From: Owenia fusiformis
Lineage: Eukaryota > Annelida > Polychaeta > Sabellida > Oweniidae
DNA length: 64,000 nt
Direction of reading: 5' to 3'
Assembly: GCA_903813345.2 (NCBI GenBank)
Contig: CAIIXF020000001.1
Span: 24,851,915-24,915,914, forward strand
Shown here: positions 23,075-35,254 of the stretch, one piece after another
Position numbering within the stretch: position 1 is the first letter of the stretch
Layout of the letters: each line of letters opens with the position of its first letter
Notes under the pieces: model-generated
Told to the model about the DNA's origin: nothing
Database searches by the model: none
Seen by the model: only the letters and a program-made list of their open reading frames with translations
Program-made: the position numbers and the translations under genes

Positions 23075-24033
23075 TAGGTCGATTAATAAGTTTAAGAAAA
23101 TCGCTCTCAAACTAAGAGTACTAGTTTTGTGCCTTTTCATTCAAAATTTCACAGGAGGTGCAAATAAACTCTTACTGAAATGAGAATGCCAAATTTCACC
23201 GACTCTTCTCAATTTCGCTGGAAAATATGGTTACTAGGGTTACTCGTGTATTCGGTAGGTGGGGCAAATTATTGAAATATTTGGGCAAAGTGATTATACA
23301 GCGTTCGTGTTAATAAAAGCATCACCAGATATGCCAATATAACCAAAGGTGTTACTTTGGTCAAAAAGCAAGTCAATTCAATTTACTTTTAAGTTACTTT
23401 TAGTTACATAGAGTAGTTTTCTGCTCATCAATACAGCTTTGCCTTAAAATCATTATTGATGAAACAAGCAATACTGACATTTGCTTAATTTTTTGGCTTT
23501 TTTTCTTTTTAGACTGAGTTGAACTAACTTTATTTTAAATTCTAGGTTCATGCTAGTTGCGTCCTTTTGAAATGCAATTTTTCAACATATGGGAGATAAA
23601 CTATAGATCATCAAACATACCAGCTGTGTACATTTGTGAAACACGGCAGTGTGCATCCCAACTTTGACAGCTTCAAAGGCTTCCCGTGTGTGGCTCGAGT
23701 CCCATCAAAAATGAATAATTTACATGGAAAAGTGTTTTTCAAAAATTGGATGAACTTTAGTATTGACTACTTTTAACATTACTGTGTCACAATATTATTT
23801 TTACTTCTAAAATCGAATGCTTCTTTTGACGGTAAAATAATTTAAAGGTCCACAAAATTGGCTTTTATGATATTGCCCCGCCTATCAAAAACACGAGTTA
23901 CTAAAGTATTAGTAACCATATTTTTCTCTAAGTTGGTGAAACTGATATCTGTTTTCATTTCACATACCCTGTGAAAATTTTAAGTAGAAAGTCATTAAAC
24001 CCTTAATTTTTCTTAGAACATACTGATCGTCCT
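23075..24033. mobile_element. Inverted-repeat DNA element, about 960 bp
   Basis: The left end (TAGGTCGATTAATAAG at 23075) is mirrored at the right end, whose reverse complement near 24033 reads GGACGATCAGTATGTTCTAAG. Similarity continues inward for about 170-200 bp, including AAAATATGGTTACTA and GG(T/C)GGGGCAA. Ends of this type resemble mariner terminal repeats, but no transposase was found. Old and diverged. Confidence 0.55.
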
Positions 24034-24144
24034 GTTCACCTTAGTTTCTACTCTTCTTTTATCAATGATATAATCAACGCAAAAGGTTCAGGTAGGTTAT
24101 CGCAGACAATTTCAGATGGCTATATATATGAGTATGACTTTTTT

Positions 24145-24220
24145 GGCTCACACAGTGAGCCTATGGGATCGACCAGGCGTCCGTTGGTCCGTCCGTCCGT
24201 TGGTCCGTCCGCGTCCGTCA
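24145..24220 (+). repeat. Dispersed repeat with GGCTCAC hairpin and GTCCGTCCG run
   Basis: GGCTCACACAGTGAGCC (24145-24161) is a perfect short hairpin, followed by CTATGGGATCG and a run of GTCCGTCCGTTG repeats. Repeats of this form are common in marine invertebrate genomes. How far the repeat extends to the right (perhaps to 25000) is not clear. Confidence 0.6.
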
Positions 24221-25109
24221 ACATTGGCCGCAAAAATTAAAACTGCTATTCGGATTGAGTCATATCCACATTCATTTTATGCATATCCATAATGCCCATT
24301 TGACCTATCATCGCCATTTCCCAAGTTCGCCTGGTTTCTGAGAAATTGCGGATTTCGACATCAAAAAGTCAAATTTTCTGTAAATACTAGACACTTTGTT
24401 GAAGTAGAACTTTCAAATAACTTTTAGTAGTTGCTGGATATGCAACTTATGTCCTCTGGAGATTTTAAAGCTCTTGGAATTATAGTTTTTGGTGTTTACT
24501 CCATAAAATTGACAAAAAGTAGGACTTTGTCATTTTCAGGAAACTTTCTCATGTATAAAGTCAATGGCAGGTTTTGTGATTGACAAGTTTCTCAAAGTTT
24601 GCCTTATACTTGATAATTTCTTGCAATGAATTACATCATTACTAGATTTAAGCATTCCCTACATATTGCTCGATATATGTCAGCATCGAACTTTAAAAAA
24701 AACAGTAAAAATAAGTTATTTTTCAACTTGCTCCAATTTGACCAATTTTTTGAAAATCATCTACAAGTTGCCAGGAGTTCAAATCTGACATTAGTTTTAG
24801 GATTTGACCTTTACTTGACCTTCAGTGACCTTCGAGAGGTCGAAAAAGTTGATTTTTTCCAAATTGATTTTTGGATGTAAATTTTGGTCAGCTTAATCAC
24901 AAAAGACCTTACTGAGCTCTGATTTAGTAAAATTTTCAAGGTCAAAGGTCATCAAACTAGGTCACACAACTGTGTTATCTAAGTTTTTCAAAGTTCGAGA
25001 CTACAAATCCAAATCAATATTTTTGTTTGAAAGTCAGGATATACATTCCTCTGAAGGTTCCAAACTGTGTGAGCACAAAACTGTGGGTCCTTCATTCTGA
25101 TCATGAAGA
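24221..25109. other. Probable repeat body, no gene
   Basis: T-rich sequence with short runs such as GACCTTTACTTGACCTTCAGTGACC. Open frames here lack start context, splice support and any family resemblance. Confidence 0.4.
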
Positions 25110-25660
25110 CTTTTATCTTTTAGATCCATTGATTATCCCAAAGGAAACAATTTACAGTTATAATAAGGTCAATCGATCGCGGAAATATTTAGCTATCAAC
25201 CCATCTGCATACTTTTTAAAAGATGTTGACCTCATTTTCACCAAAAATGCAATCATTTTTTACAATGTTTGCATTACTATTCTTTGTTTTGAGGTATCAA
25301 ACAGTCTTAAAAGAAAAACTGAATTCCTTTAAGATAAGTGTTTCCAATGTTATTTCCCCATAGAAAAAACTCATGCTATCCATTGGTTTCAGCTCATTTT
25401 GGTCATCCAAATTCAGTACCTCTAAGGTCCCTAGAGGAATCCAATTTTCCTCTTATGAAATAGAACATGTCTCAAAGCACATTCTAATTATGCATTTAAC
25501 ATCATAACAAAAGGTTGCATTTTGGTGCAACATTTCTGAAAAAGTATGTTGATTGGTCCATTGCTTTAATATCACTTCTAAAGGCCTGATAAACTTATTA
25601 TCATTATATATATTTTTCTCGAAGATAATGAATGGGCCTAAAAGATACACCCATGTTCAT
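25110..25660. repeat. Diverged inverted repeat
   Basis: About 25110-25300 matches the reverse complement of about 25460-25660. Shared landmarks are ATCTTTTAG(A/G)(T/C)CCATT and CATACTTTTT followed by GATGTTG or AATGTTG. A short open frame on each strand over the arms is explained by this symmetry. Confidence 0.55.
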
Positions 25661-27329
25661 AAGCAAGTAAGACTCTTCGGAAACTGTTTGTGATAACCTA
25701 CGAGCTCCTTTGGATTATGAAATGAAGAGTAGGAACTAGCTTTTTGGAAAACAACACAGTTTGGTCCGAATATACATGTATGTCCCTCCTTCAAATCCAA
25801 AATTTAAACAGATTTGTACAAGTGTACAGTATGTGTCATGTGAATCATATTTCTTTTGTTTGTATGTTTGCTTGTTTTTTGTTAGTTTGTTTATGTGTTA
25901 TATGATATATTTTTTGTATTACAATGAAACGAAATGTTGAATCCAATGGTTTCCGATTTTAATTCTAATTTTACTTGCACTTAAATTTTACAAGTACTTT
26001 TCATATTGATTGAATTTCCTCGAATTATTGGCTAGTGCAAACGTTTAAAGAGGCTGGGATATAAGTATTTGATTAAAATTTTGAAGGTTAAAGGTTAAAT
26101 TCGAGGTATTTTTCTTTCTTTTGCAATAACCATGCGATTGACTTCAATATATTTTTTTTAATTGTATATACTGCCACTTCAAATTGTTGTATAAGTTCTT
26201 TTTAAGGGTCGTGATTTATTTAATATAATTTGATAATAAAAATAGATCACTGCAAATGTTCTTGAAAATGGCAGAAAGAGAAACACAAATATATGTTTAG
26301 TGTGTCTACTTGCGAATTATCAGATTGAATGAAACTTAGTAGATCATGCATGAGGCAAAAGTGCCGTAGTAATGAAATTTACATTGGAATTCAGTAATAT
26401 TAAAATAATACCGACTTATTAAAAATTTATGATTTAAAAATGAGTTTCTAGTTTGAACACCCAGATTGATTTAGAATGTCATTTAACGTTACTTAAGTAT
26501 AGCAAGGCATGTCGTATAGAAAAAAACATTTTATCAATATGATGCCAATTTTTAACAAAGTTTTCTTTCATAGTCAATATTACAAAAATCAGCTACAATG
26601 ATAAGAATTGCAAAGGTTACAATAATGCTGTTTTAAACTTCCTGCTTCGAATCGTTTAAAACATGTGCTAGCTTCAGTAGCTTTAATAATGGAGATGTAA
26701 GGCCAAACTTTCATGATATGAAAACATATTTGCAATTGTTTGAAAACTTATTGAAAAACGCATTTGAAGTCACTTCCTTAACTAGATTCTGAGAATTCGC
26801 TTGACATTACGAATATTTTTCGACCAATTAGCGAATTCGAACATGATGAAGTTGATATCGATCAGCAGAGGACCAATGACGTGGCCCAACTTTACAGCCT
26901 ATGATATGAAGGATCCGTAGCACACTAACGCAGCAACATTTGAACCAAAAGTTTATTAATATGGTACATATGTATGTGTGTAAATATTAGATCAAATGTC
27001 GCTGCGTTTGTGTGCTTCCACTCCTTTACTAGACGTCCCAGAAATGTCATACCATAGACTAGTATCTAAAGGTTATGTTATCATGGGTGCTACCTGGTTT
27101 TTATGGTGCGGGAAGAGCTGTGAATACAACAATTATGTACCTAATAGTTCTTTATACCAATCTGAATAACCAACTGCATGTTCTATATTTTATTGAAAAG
27201 AATATTTTTTCTATTTAATGCAACAATAAATAAATCGTAACATTTCTATGTGAACACTTTCTTAAAGAAACTCGTTCCGTAGATCAAGACCAACTACACA
27301 ATCATGACGAAAGGAAATTAAATGGATAT
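25661..27329. other. Upstream region of gene 1, nothing recognised
   Basis: AT-rich sequence with no supported gene. It lies upstream of the TATA-like box of gene 1 and may hold regulatory sequence, but no specific site can be named. Confidence 0.4.
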
Positions 27330-27336
27330 TATAAAA
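27330..27336 (+). promoter_or_regulatory. TATA-like box of gene 1
   Basis: TATAAAA lies 73 bases before the exon 1 ATG. A start site about 30 bases downstream would give a 5' leader near 50 bases. The aligned position in gene 2 reads TAATCAAAT, so the box is not conserved there. Confidence 0.4.
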
Positions 27337-27408
27337 TGGAAGTTACTTGACACGTTGTAGAATGGAATACTATCAATTTTTATAGATGAAGAGGTATCCG
27401 TAAATACC

Positions 27409-27466
27409 ATGCCGATTACGAAAATAAAAGTATCACTTTTTATAGTGATATTATTATTAAGTACAA
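27409..27466 (+). CDS. Gene 1 exon 1: signal peptide of giant Thr/Ala/Asp/Val protein
   Basis: ATG starts MPITKIKVSLFIVILLLST, a standard secretion signal with two lysines followed by a ten-residue hydrophobic core. The exon ends at ACAA|GTATGT, a strong 5' splice site after the first base of a codon (phase 1). The huge repeat exon at 35255 begins after an acceptor in the matching phase, so joining gives a continuous frame. The same exon, with related flanking sequence (GT(T/C)GTAGAATGGA upstream and ACAAGTATG at the donor), occurs at 58768 before the second repeat exon. Conservation of the ATG, the hydrophobic stretch, the phase and the donor in both copies is the main support. The protein should enter the secretory pathway. 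Confidence 0.7.
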
Positions 27467-28593
27467 GTATGTATAATTTTCTTCTAAGTAATTTGAGAAA
27501 AACATGATTTAAGGACATTTTACGATGATTGGTGATGACAAAATAAAACTGGAATTCAAATAACAAATATGACAATAAATTTATTTTTGAATGGTACAGG
27601 AAAACATTTTATGATTTCGTTTAAAGTGGCATCTTTGTCCCAATGTTGTCTTCTTGTCGATATGGGAAGATCCAAGGAAATCAAAAATATCTCAATTATT
27701 TTGAACGTTACCTAAATAAAAATGAATCATGATCAACTAATATTACGACTGTTTTAATTCAAAAATAAACATGTTTTCTAAGAATTGTGTATTACTTTGA
27801 TTTTAAATGTATGCAACTCAACACAATTGTTTGAAAATATTTGCTGCAATTAATATACTTTGAATGACCCTATGTTCATAACAATTGCTAAACAAATATG
27901 TAAGATCATGCCTAACCATTTTCAACGCACTATGTCAAAATATACCGCCGTACGGTTTCTCTGAACGTTGGCGCTTCCGCCATTGTAAGTTTCGACGGAG
28001 AGAGCGAGGTAAATAAATAAATATTATTAATTCGTATTAATATTGAGTCATTTTAACACCAAGTAGTCATCGCATTATTTATGTCCTTGCTTTGTAAATA
28101 TTCGTACATATCTACATGGAATAATCTACATCAACATTATTAGCTTGTTATACCTCAACCCATTCGTCATCTAGCTTTAGTTTTTGACTCGATTTCGCAA
28201 AATCCACTCCAATGTTTGTTTTACTGTGTAACAAAAATAGCTACGAATATCTCACCTAAATATATTTGATTTTATGTAGTTCTTGCATTGCGTCATAGAT
28301 CTAGATCAACACCGTGTTATGTTCGCAAAAACATAATTTTTATTTAACTGCAGAAATAACAGTAAAATTACAAATAACATACCTTTATACAAAGGCCGAT
28401 CCAGAAGTTCTGATAAAAATGCTGTATCTCTTTCTAAAGTAAAGGTAATCATCTGAAATTTTTCATATAATTTATATACATGTATAGCCGAAAATCTTCG
28501 GAATAGTGAATTGATAGAACTCTCTATAATCACACTTTTCCTACCCCATGGTAGGGGCACTTGGGCTCATATTGACGTCATAAATCATATTGA
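27467..28593 (+). other. Gene 1 intron 1, first part
   Basis: AT-rich intron sequence up to the LINE insertion. No repeat family or extra exon was recognised. Confidence 0.45.
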
Positions 28594-30380
28594 AAATCTG
28601 TATCAAAATTATTTGAGAAAATGATAACTGACCGAATTAAAAAACACTTAATTTCAAATGATCTTTTGTTCAAGTATCAGTCTGTTTTTTTACCAGGCCA
28701 TAGCACCCATTCTCAACTAATGGCAATTGAAAATTTCTTACTTACAAATTTTGACCGAGGCAAGGCCTCTAAAACAATTTTTCTTGATATTGCGGCTGCT
28801 TTTGACCGTGTTCCGCATAACTTACTTCTTCACAAACTAAGAGCCTATATGGTATTCATGGCCAACTTCTAAACTTATTGAATTCATATCTGACAAATAG
28901 ACGATTTCTGTAAACATTTCTGGTGAGTCATCAGTTACAACTGAAGCAGGCTTCCTAAACTGTGGTGTGCCACAGGGATCAATTTTAGGTCCACTTCTGT
29001 TTATTTTATATATCAACGATCTCCCAGATAATGTAAATTCCAAATGCTACATCTATGCAGATGACACATCTCTTCACTTTATTTTTGAGCCCAAAAAGCC
29101 CCAAGAAATTGATGAATTAGTAAAATCTGATTTATCTGAGATACAAAATTGGTCCAGACTGTGGAAGCTACAATTTAAACCAGAAAAGAGCTATGAAGTT
29201 ATTTTCTTTGGAATTAGAACTAATCCTCAAAATGTAAGCAAATCCTAAGTTACTCTGAAATTGAAAGAACAAATGTACATAAACACCTTGGATATACTTT
29301 TGATCATAATCTAATAAAGGAAATATACAATAAAGTTAGAAAAATGATAAATCCTTTGAAAAATCTTAAAACTAAGTTAAAGTCTAGAGATCTGGAAAAG
29401 TTTTTTAACTCCTTTATAAGACCTCATTTCGACTATGGAACTGCTCTATTTAACAATACGTCAAAAAATCTTCTAAATAGACTTGATAAAATCTACTATC
29501 AGGCTGCTCTTGTGTGCTCTGGTTGTCTTCATGGCAGTAATACTGATAAGGTCTCAAATCTTCTTCAATGGCCTTCTTTAGAAACAAGAAGAAGAATGCA
29601 AATCAAAATCATGTTCAAGGTAGTTAATGGCCCAAATCCACCCTTTCTAGATGAAATCTTCGAGAAGTTCAAAAATCCGGGAACACGAAATTTTCGGGAT
29701 AGATTTGACTTTATTTTACCCACTAGGTGCTCAGAGGAGTTCTTAAATTCATCAATACCATCTGCAATATCAAACTGGTCACAACTACCTAAAATATAAT
29801 AATTCATTTACATACGTAATATGAAAACTTTTCAATCCTTTAAAAAACACCAAAAGATCTTGTTTAAAAATCAAGAAAGTTTTAGTAGCACTTCCAAATA
29901 CTCAATCTGAAAAGATCTCATGAAATTCTAATTAACAGATTTAGAGCCGATCTTCTGAAGCCGAACTTTATGCACATAATTTCATATATATTGATAATCC
30001 AAATTGTAATTGTGGAGCTTCTCAGACAGAAAAACACCTTTTCTTTCAATGTCCTCTCATCAAAGAAAGTATAACCAAATTAAACACTGATCTTATGGAT
30101 ACAACTGGTTCTTCAGACGAACATTCAACTCAGATTGATCTGCTTTACTTAATGAAACATGGTTCTGAAAAAAATTTCCTTGATTTAAATTCAAAACTCC
30201 AAATCCTAATTGCTGAATTCATTGAAACAAACCTATGAGCTCTTTCCCCTCCTTAACAGCGCTTTAAATAATTTTGTCCACATAAATATGTCCACCCCAT
30301 GGTCAACCTCAAGTGTGGTATTAACCCCTTCTATAATGCCATTGGGCGATTGAAAATCTGAAAAACTGAAAAACTAAATC
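28594..30380 (+). mobile_element. 5'-truncated LINE (CR1/Jockey group), decayed
   Basis: The 5' junction lies inside the reverse transcriptase, at KLFEKM. Order: fingers and palm with FLDIAAAFDRVPH (about 28782), then [21 protein letters not shown] (about 28961-29020), the catalytic YADDT (29054-29068), the thumb region, and a carboxy-terminal CNCG...EKHLFFQC motif (about 30010-30055). The coding frame ends at TGA 30236-30238. The 3' tail ends in CTGAAAAACTGAAAAACT. Reading the protein needs at least three frame changes, near 28855, 28910 and 29240, so it is inactive. It sits in intron 1 of gene 1. The endonuclease and first ORF are absent. Confidence 0.85.
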
Positions 30381-31770
30381 CAACTGTGCATTCCTATTTG
30401 AGATAAAACTCAACGAAGATACTCAAATTGACGTCCTTCTGCACATTAATACACTCTGGTATCTATCCACTCACTGTTTGTACACATCTTTGCAGTTCTA
30501 GTGAGGTTTTGACAGCATTCTTGACATATGAGACAACCGGATCCCTCTCTAATATTTTCTAACAATTGTAAAATTAATTGCTGCATATCTTGCCATAACT
30601 TCATTTTCAAAAAGGTTATATCAAAATAAAAATATGGACGTTTTTTGGCCCACCTTGTATGTTCCAATATTTTTGTCCTAAGCATTTGAACGTTGTATAA
30701 TCAATAGAAAGGTTAAGATACACGTTTTTAAAAATAACTTGTGTATGAACGAGTAGAATTGTGGTTTTCTGTGGATTAGTTCTCCCATTTGTACTATTTA
30801 CTTGGACGATTTGAGATCGAAATATTACACGCTCGCGTACAAGTTCTCCTAGAACGTGTTACTAACTAGTATTAGGCGTTAGCGTAATAACCCCGATGAA
30901 CTGTATTGTAAACTGTATTGTTCAGATTCAATGTCAAAAGTGATTTTAAATAAACGTTTTGCATTCATCTTGAGTTATTTTAGAAGGGGATTTGAAGTCT
31001 TATTTCTCTTGGATAATGCATGTCACACATTGTGTGCAATTCGTCAATGGTATAATTCAATTTAATTTTACCAATAAGTTATAATGACTTTGCCTTAACA
31101 AATGAAATAAACTAGTAATAAACAGCATGCTTCTTTACAGTGACGACTGTTAGCTCCTCCTCGCGCAATACATAACCACAATCGCATTCGAATGTCACAA
31201 TGTTCCAAAAGCATGTATGCTCAAAACATTCAACCCAAATGAAACTGAACTTAAATCCCGAATCTCGGAAAGTGCTGTCGAAGATGACAGGACAGAATTG
31301 AGAGAACATTACATCCAGTTATACAAAATTAGTATGCCATGAAATATTTATGAGGAAAATGATGTAAAAGTGTGAACATTTAGATTCATTTTGACATTGC
31401 CACAGGCTGGTATCGAAAGATGTGTCCGCTGTGACGGAGCATGCAATTTTTCATTAAAACACTAAGAATACTTCACGATTTATTTTTTAACTCATATGTT
31501 TCGTTATATCAAAGAAAATTACTATTACTCCATGCAATGGGTATATATCATTTGCGGGTAACCTTCACTTCTGTTTGAAGTCCCATAACGCTAGGAGTAA
31601 AAGCTATTGAAAACGGCGCCAGAGTATCAAACTCTAAAATGTACCATTTATTTTTTAATTTATTTTAATGGCATGATATAGTGACACGATAATATTAACA
31701 TGCGTTTTCAGCATAACTCTGAACGTATTAATGAGATATTGATGTATTGGATCTTTTTAATTCTTTTACA
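30381..31770 (+). other. Gene 1 intron 1, middle part
   Basis: 30957-31055 resembles 59754-59855 in gene 2's intron (TTCATCTTGAGTT then CATGTCA(C/T)ACA), so it belongs to the duplicated locus. Around 30630-30660 the minus strand carries ACAAGGTGGGCCAAAAAAC, similar to a Tc1/mariner terminal repeat. TGTCCGCTGTGACGGAGC near 31422 is one arm of the hairpin family at 31771. No exon is supported. Confidence 0.45.
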
Positions 31771-31870
31771 AAAATAATGTTTATATTTTTTGTCCGCTGT
31801 GACAGAGCAATCTAACAGTTCACATTTGCAGCTGCTCCGTCACAGCGGACAAAGAATATAAACATTATTT
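31771..31870. repeat. Hairpin with TGTCCGCTGTGACGGAGC-type arms
   Basis: Arms 31771-31808 and 31834-31870 are reverse complements with two or three differences, around a 25-bp loop. Another single arm lies near 31422. It abuts the left side of the mariner remnant. Confidence 0.75.
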
Positions 31871-31871
31871 T

Positions 31872-33299
31872 TTCAAACTTGGTCAGGAGCAACATGTATA
31901 TGATAGCTTGGTATTGTATTAATATCATTGAAAAAATATAATATTAACTATGTCATTTGGTTACCATAGTAACAGGACAATGAGGTAGGCGGAGCTGAAT
32001 AAAATCACTGTTTATTACAATTTCTTGTCAAACAATGTGGTATTATTACAGAGTTTTAACGAGGGGTTTTAACATTAATGAAGGCTTTTATTTGATGCAA
32101 TATCAATGTTTATTCTCCCTCAAAATAGTCCCCACCATGGGCCGTGCATTTATTGCATCGTTTTATCCAATCATTGAACACATGCCGAAGTCCATTCTTA
32201 GCGACTGAATACACACTGTTGGTAAAAGCTTCAATCAGCGACTCTTCATCTGCAAAACGAATCCCACGGAGGGGCTTCTTAGCTTCGGGAAACATGTGGA
32301 AGTCACAGGGAGCTGTATCTTTGGCCTATCCAATCCAACTCCACAGTACTGGCTACTCTGTAGCTTGTTCTCTGGGTCGTACTGATAGCCCAATGTTTCA
32401 TCACATGTTATTATTGACTTTAGGAACTCATCGCCCTCCTCTTGGTGTTTCACAATAAAATCCATGCAGGTTTCCACTTTAGCTCTTTTTGTTCAGGTGT
32501 ACGAATCTTTGGGATCCATTTTGCACACTTTCGTCTATATTGTACGTCACCATGGACAAATCTTTGTATTGTTCCATAGCTTTCACATAACTGAGCAGAT
32601 ATTTCACGAAGTGTTATTCGCCGATCTTGTCAAATGAGGTCTTTGACTGCCTGGATCAGGTCCTCATTGCGCACTGTTGGCCTGCCACTTCTCAGATCAT
32701 GCCCAAGAATCTCTTTACCAGATGAAAACTTACCATACCACTGATATACGTGCTTCTGTGTGGTGCATTTTCACCATATGCTAGTTGTATTTCTTTTAAT
32801 GTCTGTTTCCCACTTTTGCCAAGAAGCAAAAAAAAATATTTTCAAGTTTAGCTCCATCTTTCACAGACTTTGGCTCCAATTCGCTGATTCAATGGCTGAA
32901 AATGATCACATGACCAATTTGCTGATTTTCATATTTCTGTGACATCAGATGAATGTTTACTGTGACATCACACTGAAAGTCTATGGAAATGATGCAGGAG
33001 AAACATGTTGTTGGCAACAGGTACATTGATGAATGAAATAGCATTGGTAATCTTCTTGGTTTAGGTTAACCTAAATATGTATACATTTCATAATTCTGAA
33101 TCAAATTCGAGCTCCACCTACCTCATTGTCGTGTTGCTATGGTAACCAAATGGTTATGTTAAAGTTGTAATTTTTCAACCATATTTATGGAACATTAAAC
33201 CATCATATATATGTTGCTCCTGACCAAGTTTGAACAAAATTCACCAAGAAATATTTTTTTAAGAACAAACGGTGGAGAACTTTTGGATCAACCCTCGTA
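31872..33299 (-). mobile_element. Mariner element, truncated at left
   Basis: The right end read on the minus strand starts TACGAGGGTTGATCCAAAAG, a typical mariner terminal repeat. Long inverted repeats continue inward: TTGGTCAGGAGCAACAT and TTTGGTTACCATAG(C/T)AAC occur at both ends, about 31880-31990 and 33120-33240. On the left the outermost 60-70 bp are missing, replaced by the hairpin at 31771-31870. It carries a decayed transposase on the minus strand and lies in intron 1 of gene 1. Confidence 0.85.
32110..32857 (-). pseudogene. Mariner transposase pseudogene
   Basis: Read on the minus strand, fragments match the mariner transposase in order. They are an amino-terminal helix-turn-helix region (EIQLAYGEN, VYQWYGKFSSGKE, LRSGRPTV), a linker (WIPKIRTPEQKEL), the first catalytic motif (FLKSIITCDET, about 32385-32415), and the carboxy end (FPEAKKPLRGIRFADEESL to GGDYFEGE). 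There are at least two frameshifts, near 32755 and 32475, and an in-frame stop in the linker region. An internal deletion near 32325 removes the segment that should hold the second catalytic Asp. It cannot encode an active enzyme. The start was placed at the first ATG in register with the amino-terminal match. Confidence 0.85.
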
Positions 33300-33350
33300 A
33301 AAGGCTAAATATTGTGCAAAAACAGGAGTTGACACGCTTACATTTGGAAT

Positions 33351-34197
33351 TGAAAGGATAGGTATCGATATGGAGAACTGGATTCAACAATGTTTTTCTC
33401 TTAAACAAATCATTGAAAACATTCTGTAAAAAACATGGTATTTTAAGTAAAGTTGACTGATTGACAACAACTTAATGCGAAAATTATTTTGAAATATTTT
33501 ATATAACTGTTTATTTTATAACATTTTTTGTTTTTTTTAGAGCAATTGTTTTTGAACCTTGTTGGAACAAAATAGCATATATAACATGTTTTAGACCTCT
33601 CAATATTAAAGTTATACAAAGGAATTTTTGGTTGATTTTAAAAAAGTATTCAAAAAATTAAAACAAAATCCCCCCAAAATAGATAAAAATCAAGAAAAAA
33701 CTTTTATTTCAATAACAAGATACTTTTTTAAAATCAACAAAAATTTCCTTTGTACAATTACAATATTGAGAGACCTAAACATGTTGTGTTTATGTCGTTT
33801 TGTTCCAATGAGGTTCGGAAAGATGTTCCATTTGACTCTGAAAACATGATACCAAGAACAAAACAAGTGTTTGATGTGTTTTTTAAAACAATATAGATGA
33901 AAATATGTATATCTATTTCAAATTATATTGTTACCATTCAAAAGATCGCCATTAAATTGACAATTTGTAAGATTTTCAGAATTTTTTGATGACTGGTTAA
34001 GAGAAACGTGTGTTCAAAAAGTTCGCCATATCGAACAATATAAATGAAAATATGTATATCTATTTCAAATTATATTGTTACCATTCAAAAGATCGCCATT
34101 AAATTGACAATTTGTAAGATTTTCAGAATTTTTTGATGACTGGTTTAAGAGAAACGTGTGTTCAAAAAGTTTGCCATATCGATACCCATTCTTTCCT
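33351..34197. repeat. Nested palindromic element
   Basis: The outer arms are inverted: GGTATCGATATGG near 33361 and CCATATCGATACC near 34172, with TTTCTCTTAAAC shared inward. Inside lies a second hairpin (33552-33650 against 33718-33818, sharing CTCTCAATATT and TTGATTTTAAAAAAGTAT). There is also a tandem duplication of about 147 bp (33889-34035 and 34036-34183). Non-coding. Confidence 0.65.
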
Positions 34198-34669
34198 ACA
34201 TGATTGTCGATTCGTGTTTAAAAGTCATCAAAACAAGGTTGAAGATAAAACATTGACCCATACTGTCTATTTAGCATGGGATCACTAAGGGAAATAATAT
34301 TAATGACTTAAATCGTTAACGGTTAAGTTGTATTCCAAGAAACTTATCAATTTAGAAATGCAAAATGTTCAATATTGTTTTTCAATTATTAAAAATGGCA
34401 CCTGTATAGAGAACAACGTTTACAAAATTATTTAAAACGGAGATATTTACTTATGTAACATTCGTTTGCATGTGTCAGGGAGTAAATACGAAGAATATCC
34501 TTTTGATTCTATATCTTGTTCCCAAAGGAATTTGTTAAGGAGCGGTATATCTTAACGTACTTTTATCATCCCGAACTCAAACATTTCGAATACTTATTTC
34601 GAGAACGCTTTGTTAAGAATATATTCGAGATGTACTCAAAATTAGTACGTTAAAATGTGTATTGTCATC
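34198..34669 (+). other. Gene 1 intron 1, nothing recognised
   Basis: AT-rich intron sequence without repeat or exon signals that can be named. Confidence 0.4.
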
Positions 34670-34969
34670 TTAACCTCTTGAATACCAGCCTCTAAAAGGG
34701 TTTGAAACCAGAGCATTTTTCATTTTCTGCTATTTTTCTGGATATTTACATCTAAAAACACAATGTTCGATATTTGATTTCATAAGAATAGTAAACATAG
34801 ACCCATTACATACATTCTAAAACCTAATTTGTGAAGATTGGATAAAAAATGCCAAAGTAAGAGCAGTTTTAGTGAAAAATTCTGTGACATATATATCTGT
34901 CGCTCTGGGTTCCAAATGGATTTCATTTATGACAGATATATCCGTCATTCTGGGTATTCAAGAGGTTAA
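34670..34969. mobile_element. 300-bp TTAA MITE (piggyBac-like)
   Basis: It is bounded by TTAA at 34670-34673 and 34966-34969. The inverted ends are CCTCTTGAATACC and, at the right, GGTATTCAAGAGG, an exact match. Inside, TGACATATATATCTGTC and TGACAGATATATCCGTC repeat. A TTAA target with CCT-type ends fits piggyBac; Kolobok also uses TTAA. Non-coding. Confidence 0.7.
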
Positions 34970-35254
34970 TAACCACCTCAAAAATTATTTTGGAAATCAA
35001 AGATGTACGATTTTTGAGATTTTATTTTCGAATGTTGACTCAGTTACCCGACTTGACTGTTATACTCCCACTCACCCCAGAAAACACCACTTTAAATTTT
35101 AAGAATTTTTTACTTCCTCACAGCCATATTTTTAGATAAAACAAGGAGAATGGGCTCTCAGGATCGAAACTTGATATATTTCAACAATGAAAACGTCAAA
35201 ATGTCATCATTTTTTTCAAAAGATTCGAACTAATATCTCGATCATTTCTTACAG

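Noticed and set aside
24626-25650. Open frames of 65-101 residues on both strands
   Set aside because: They lie in a dispersed repeat and on the two arms of an inverted repeat. There is no codon or homology support.
28306-28560. Minus-strand 84-residue frame and other short frames scattered through the introns
   Set aside because: Typical chance length for this composition, with no recognisable motif.
30446-30685. Minus-strand frame with a faintly transposase-like carboxy end
   Set aside because: Only a mariner-type terminal sequence is visible nearby. The protein match is too weak to call.
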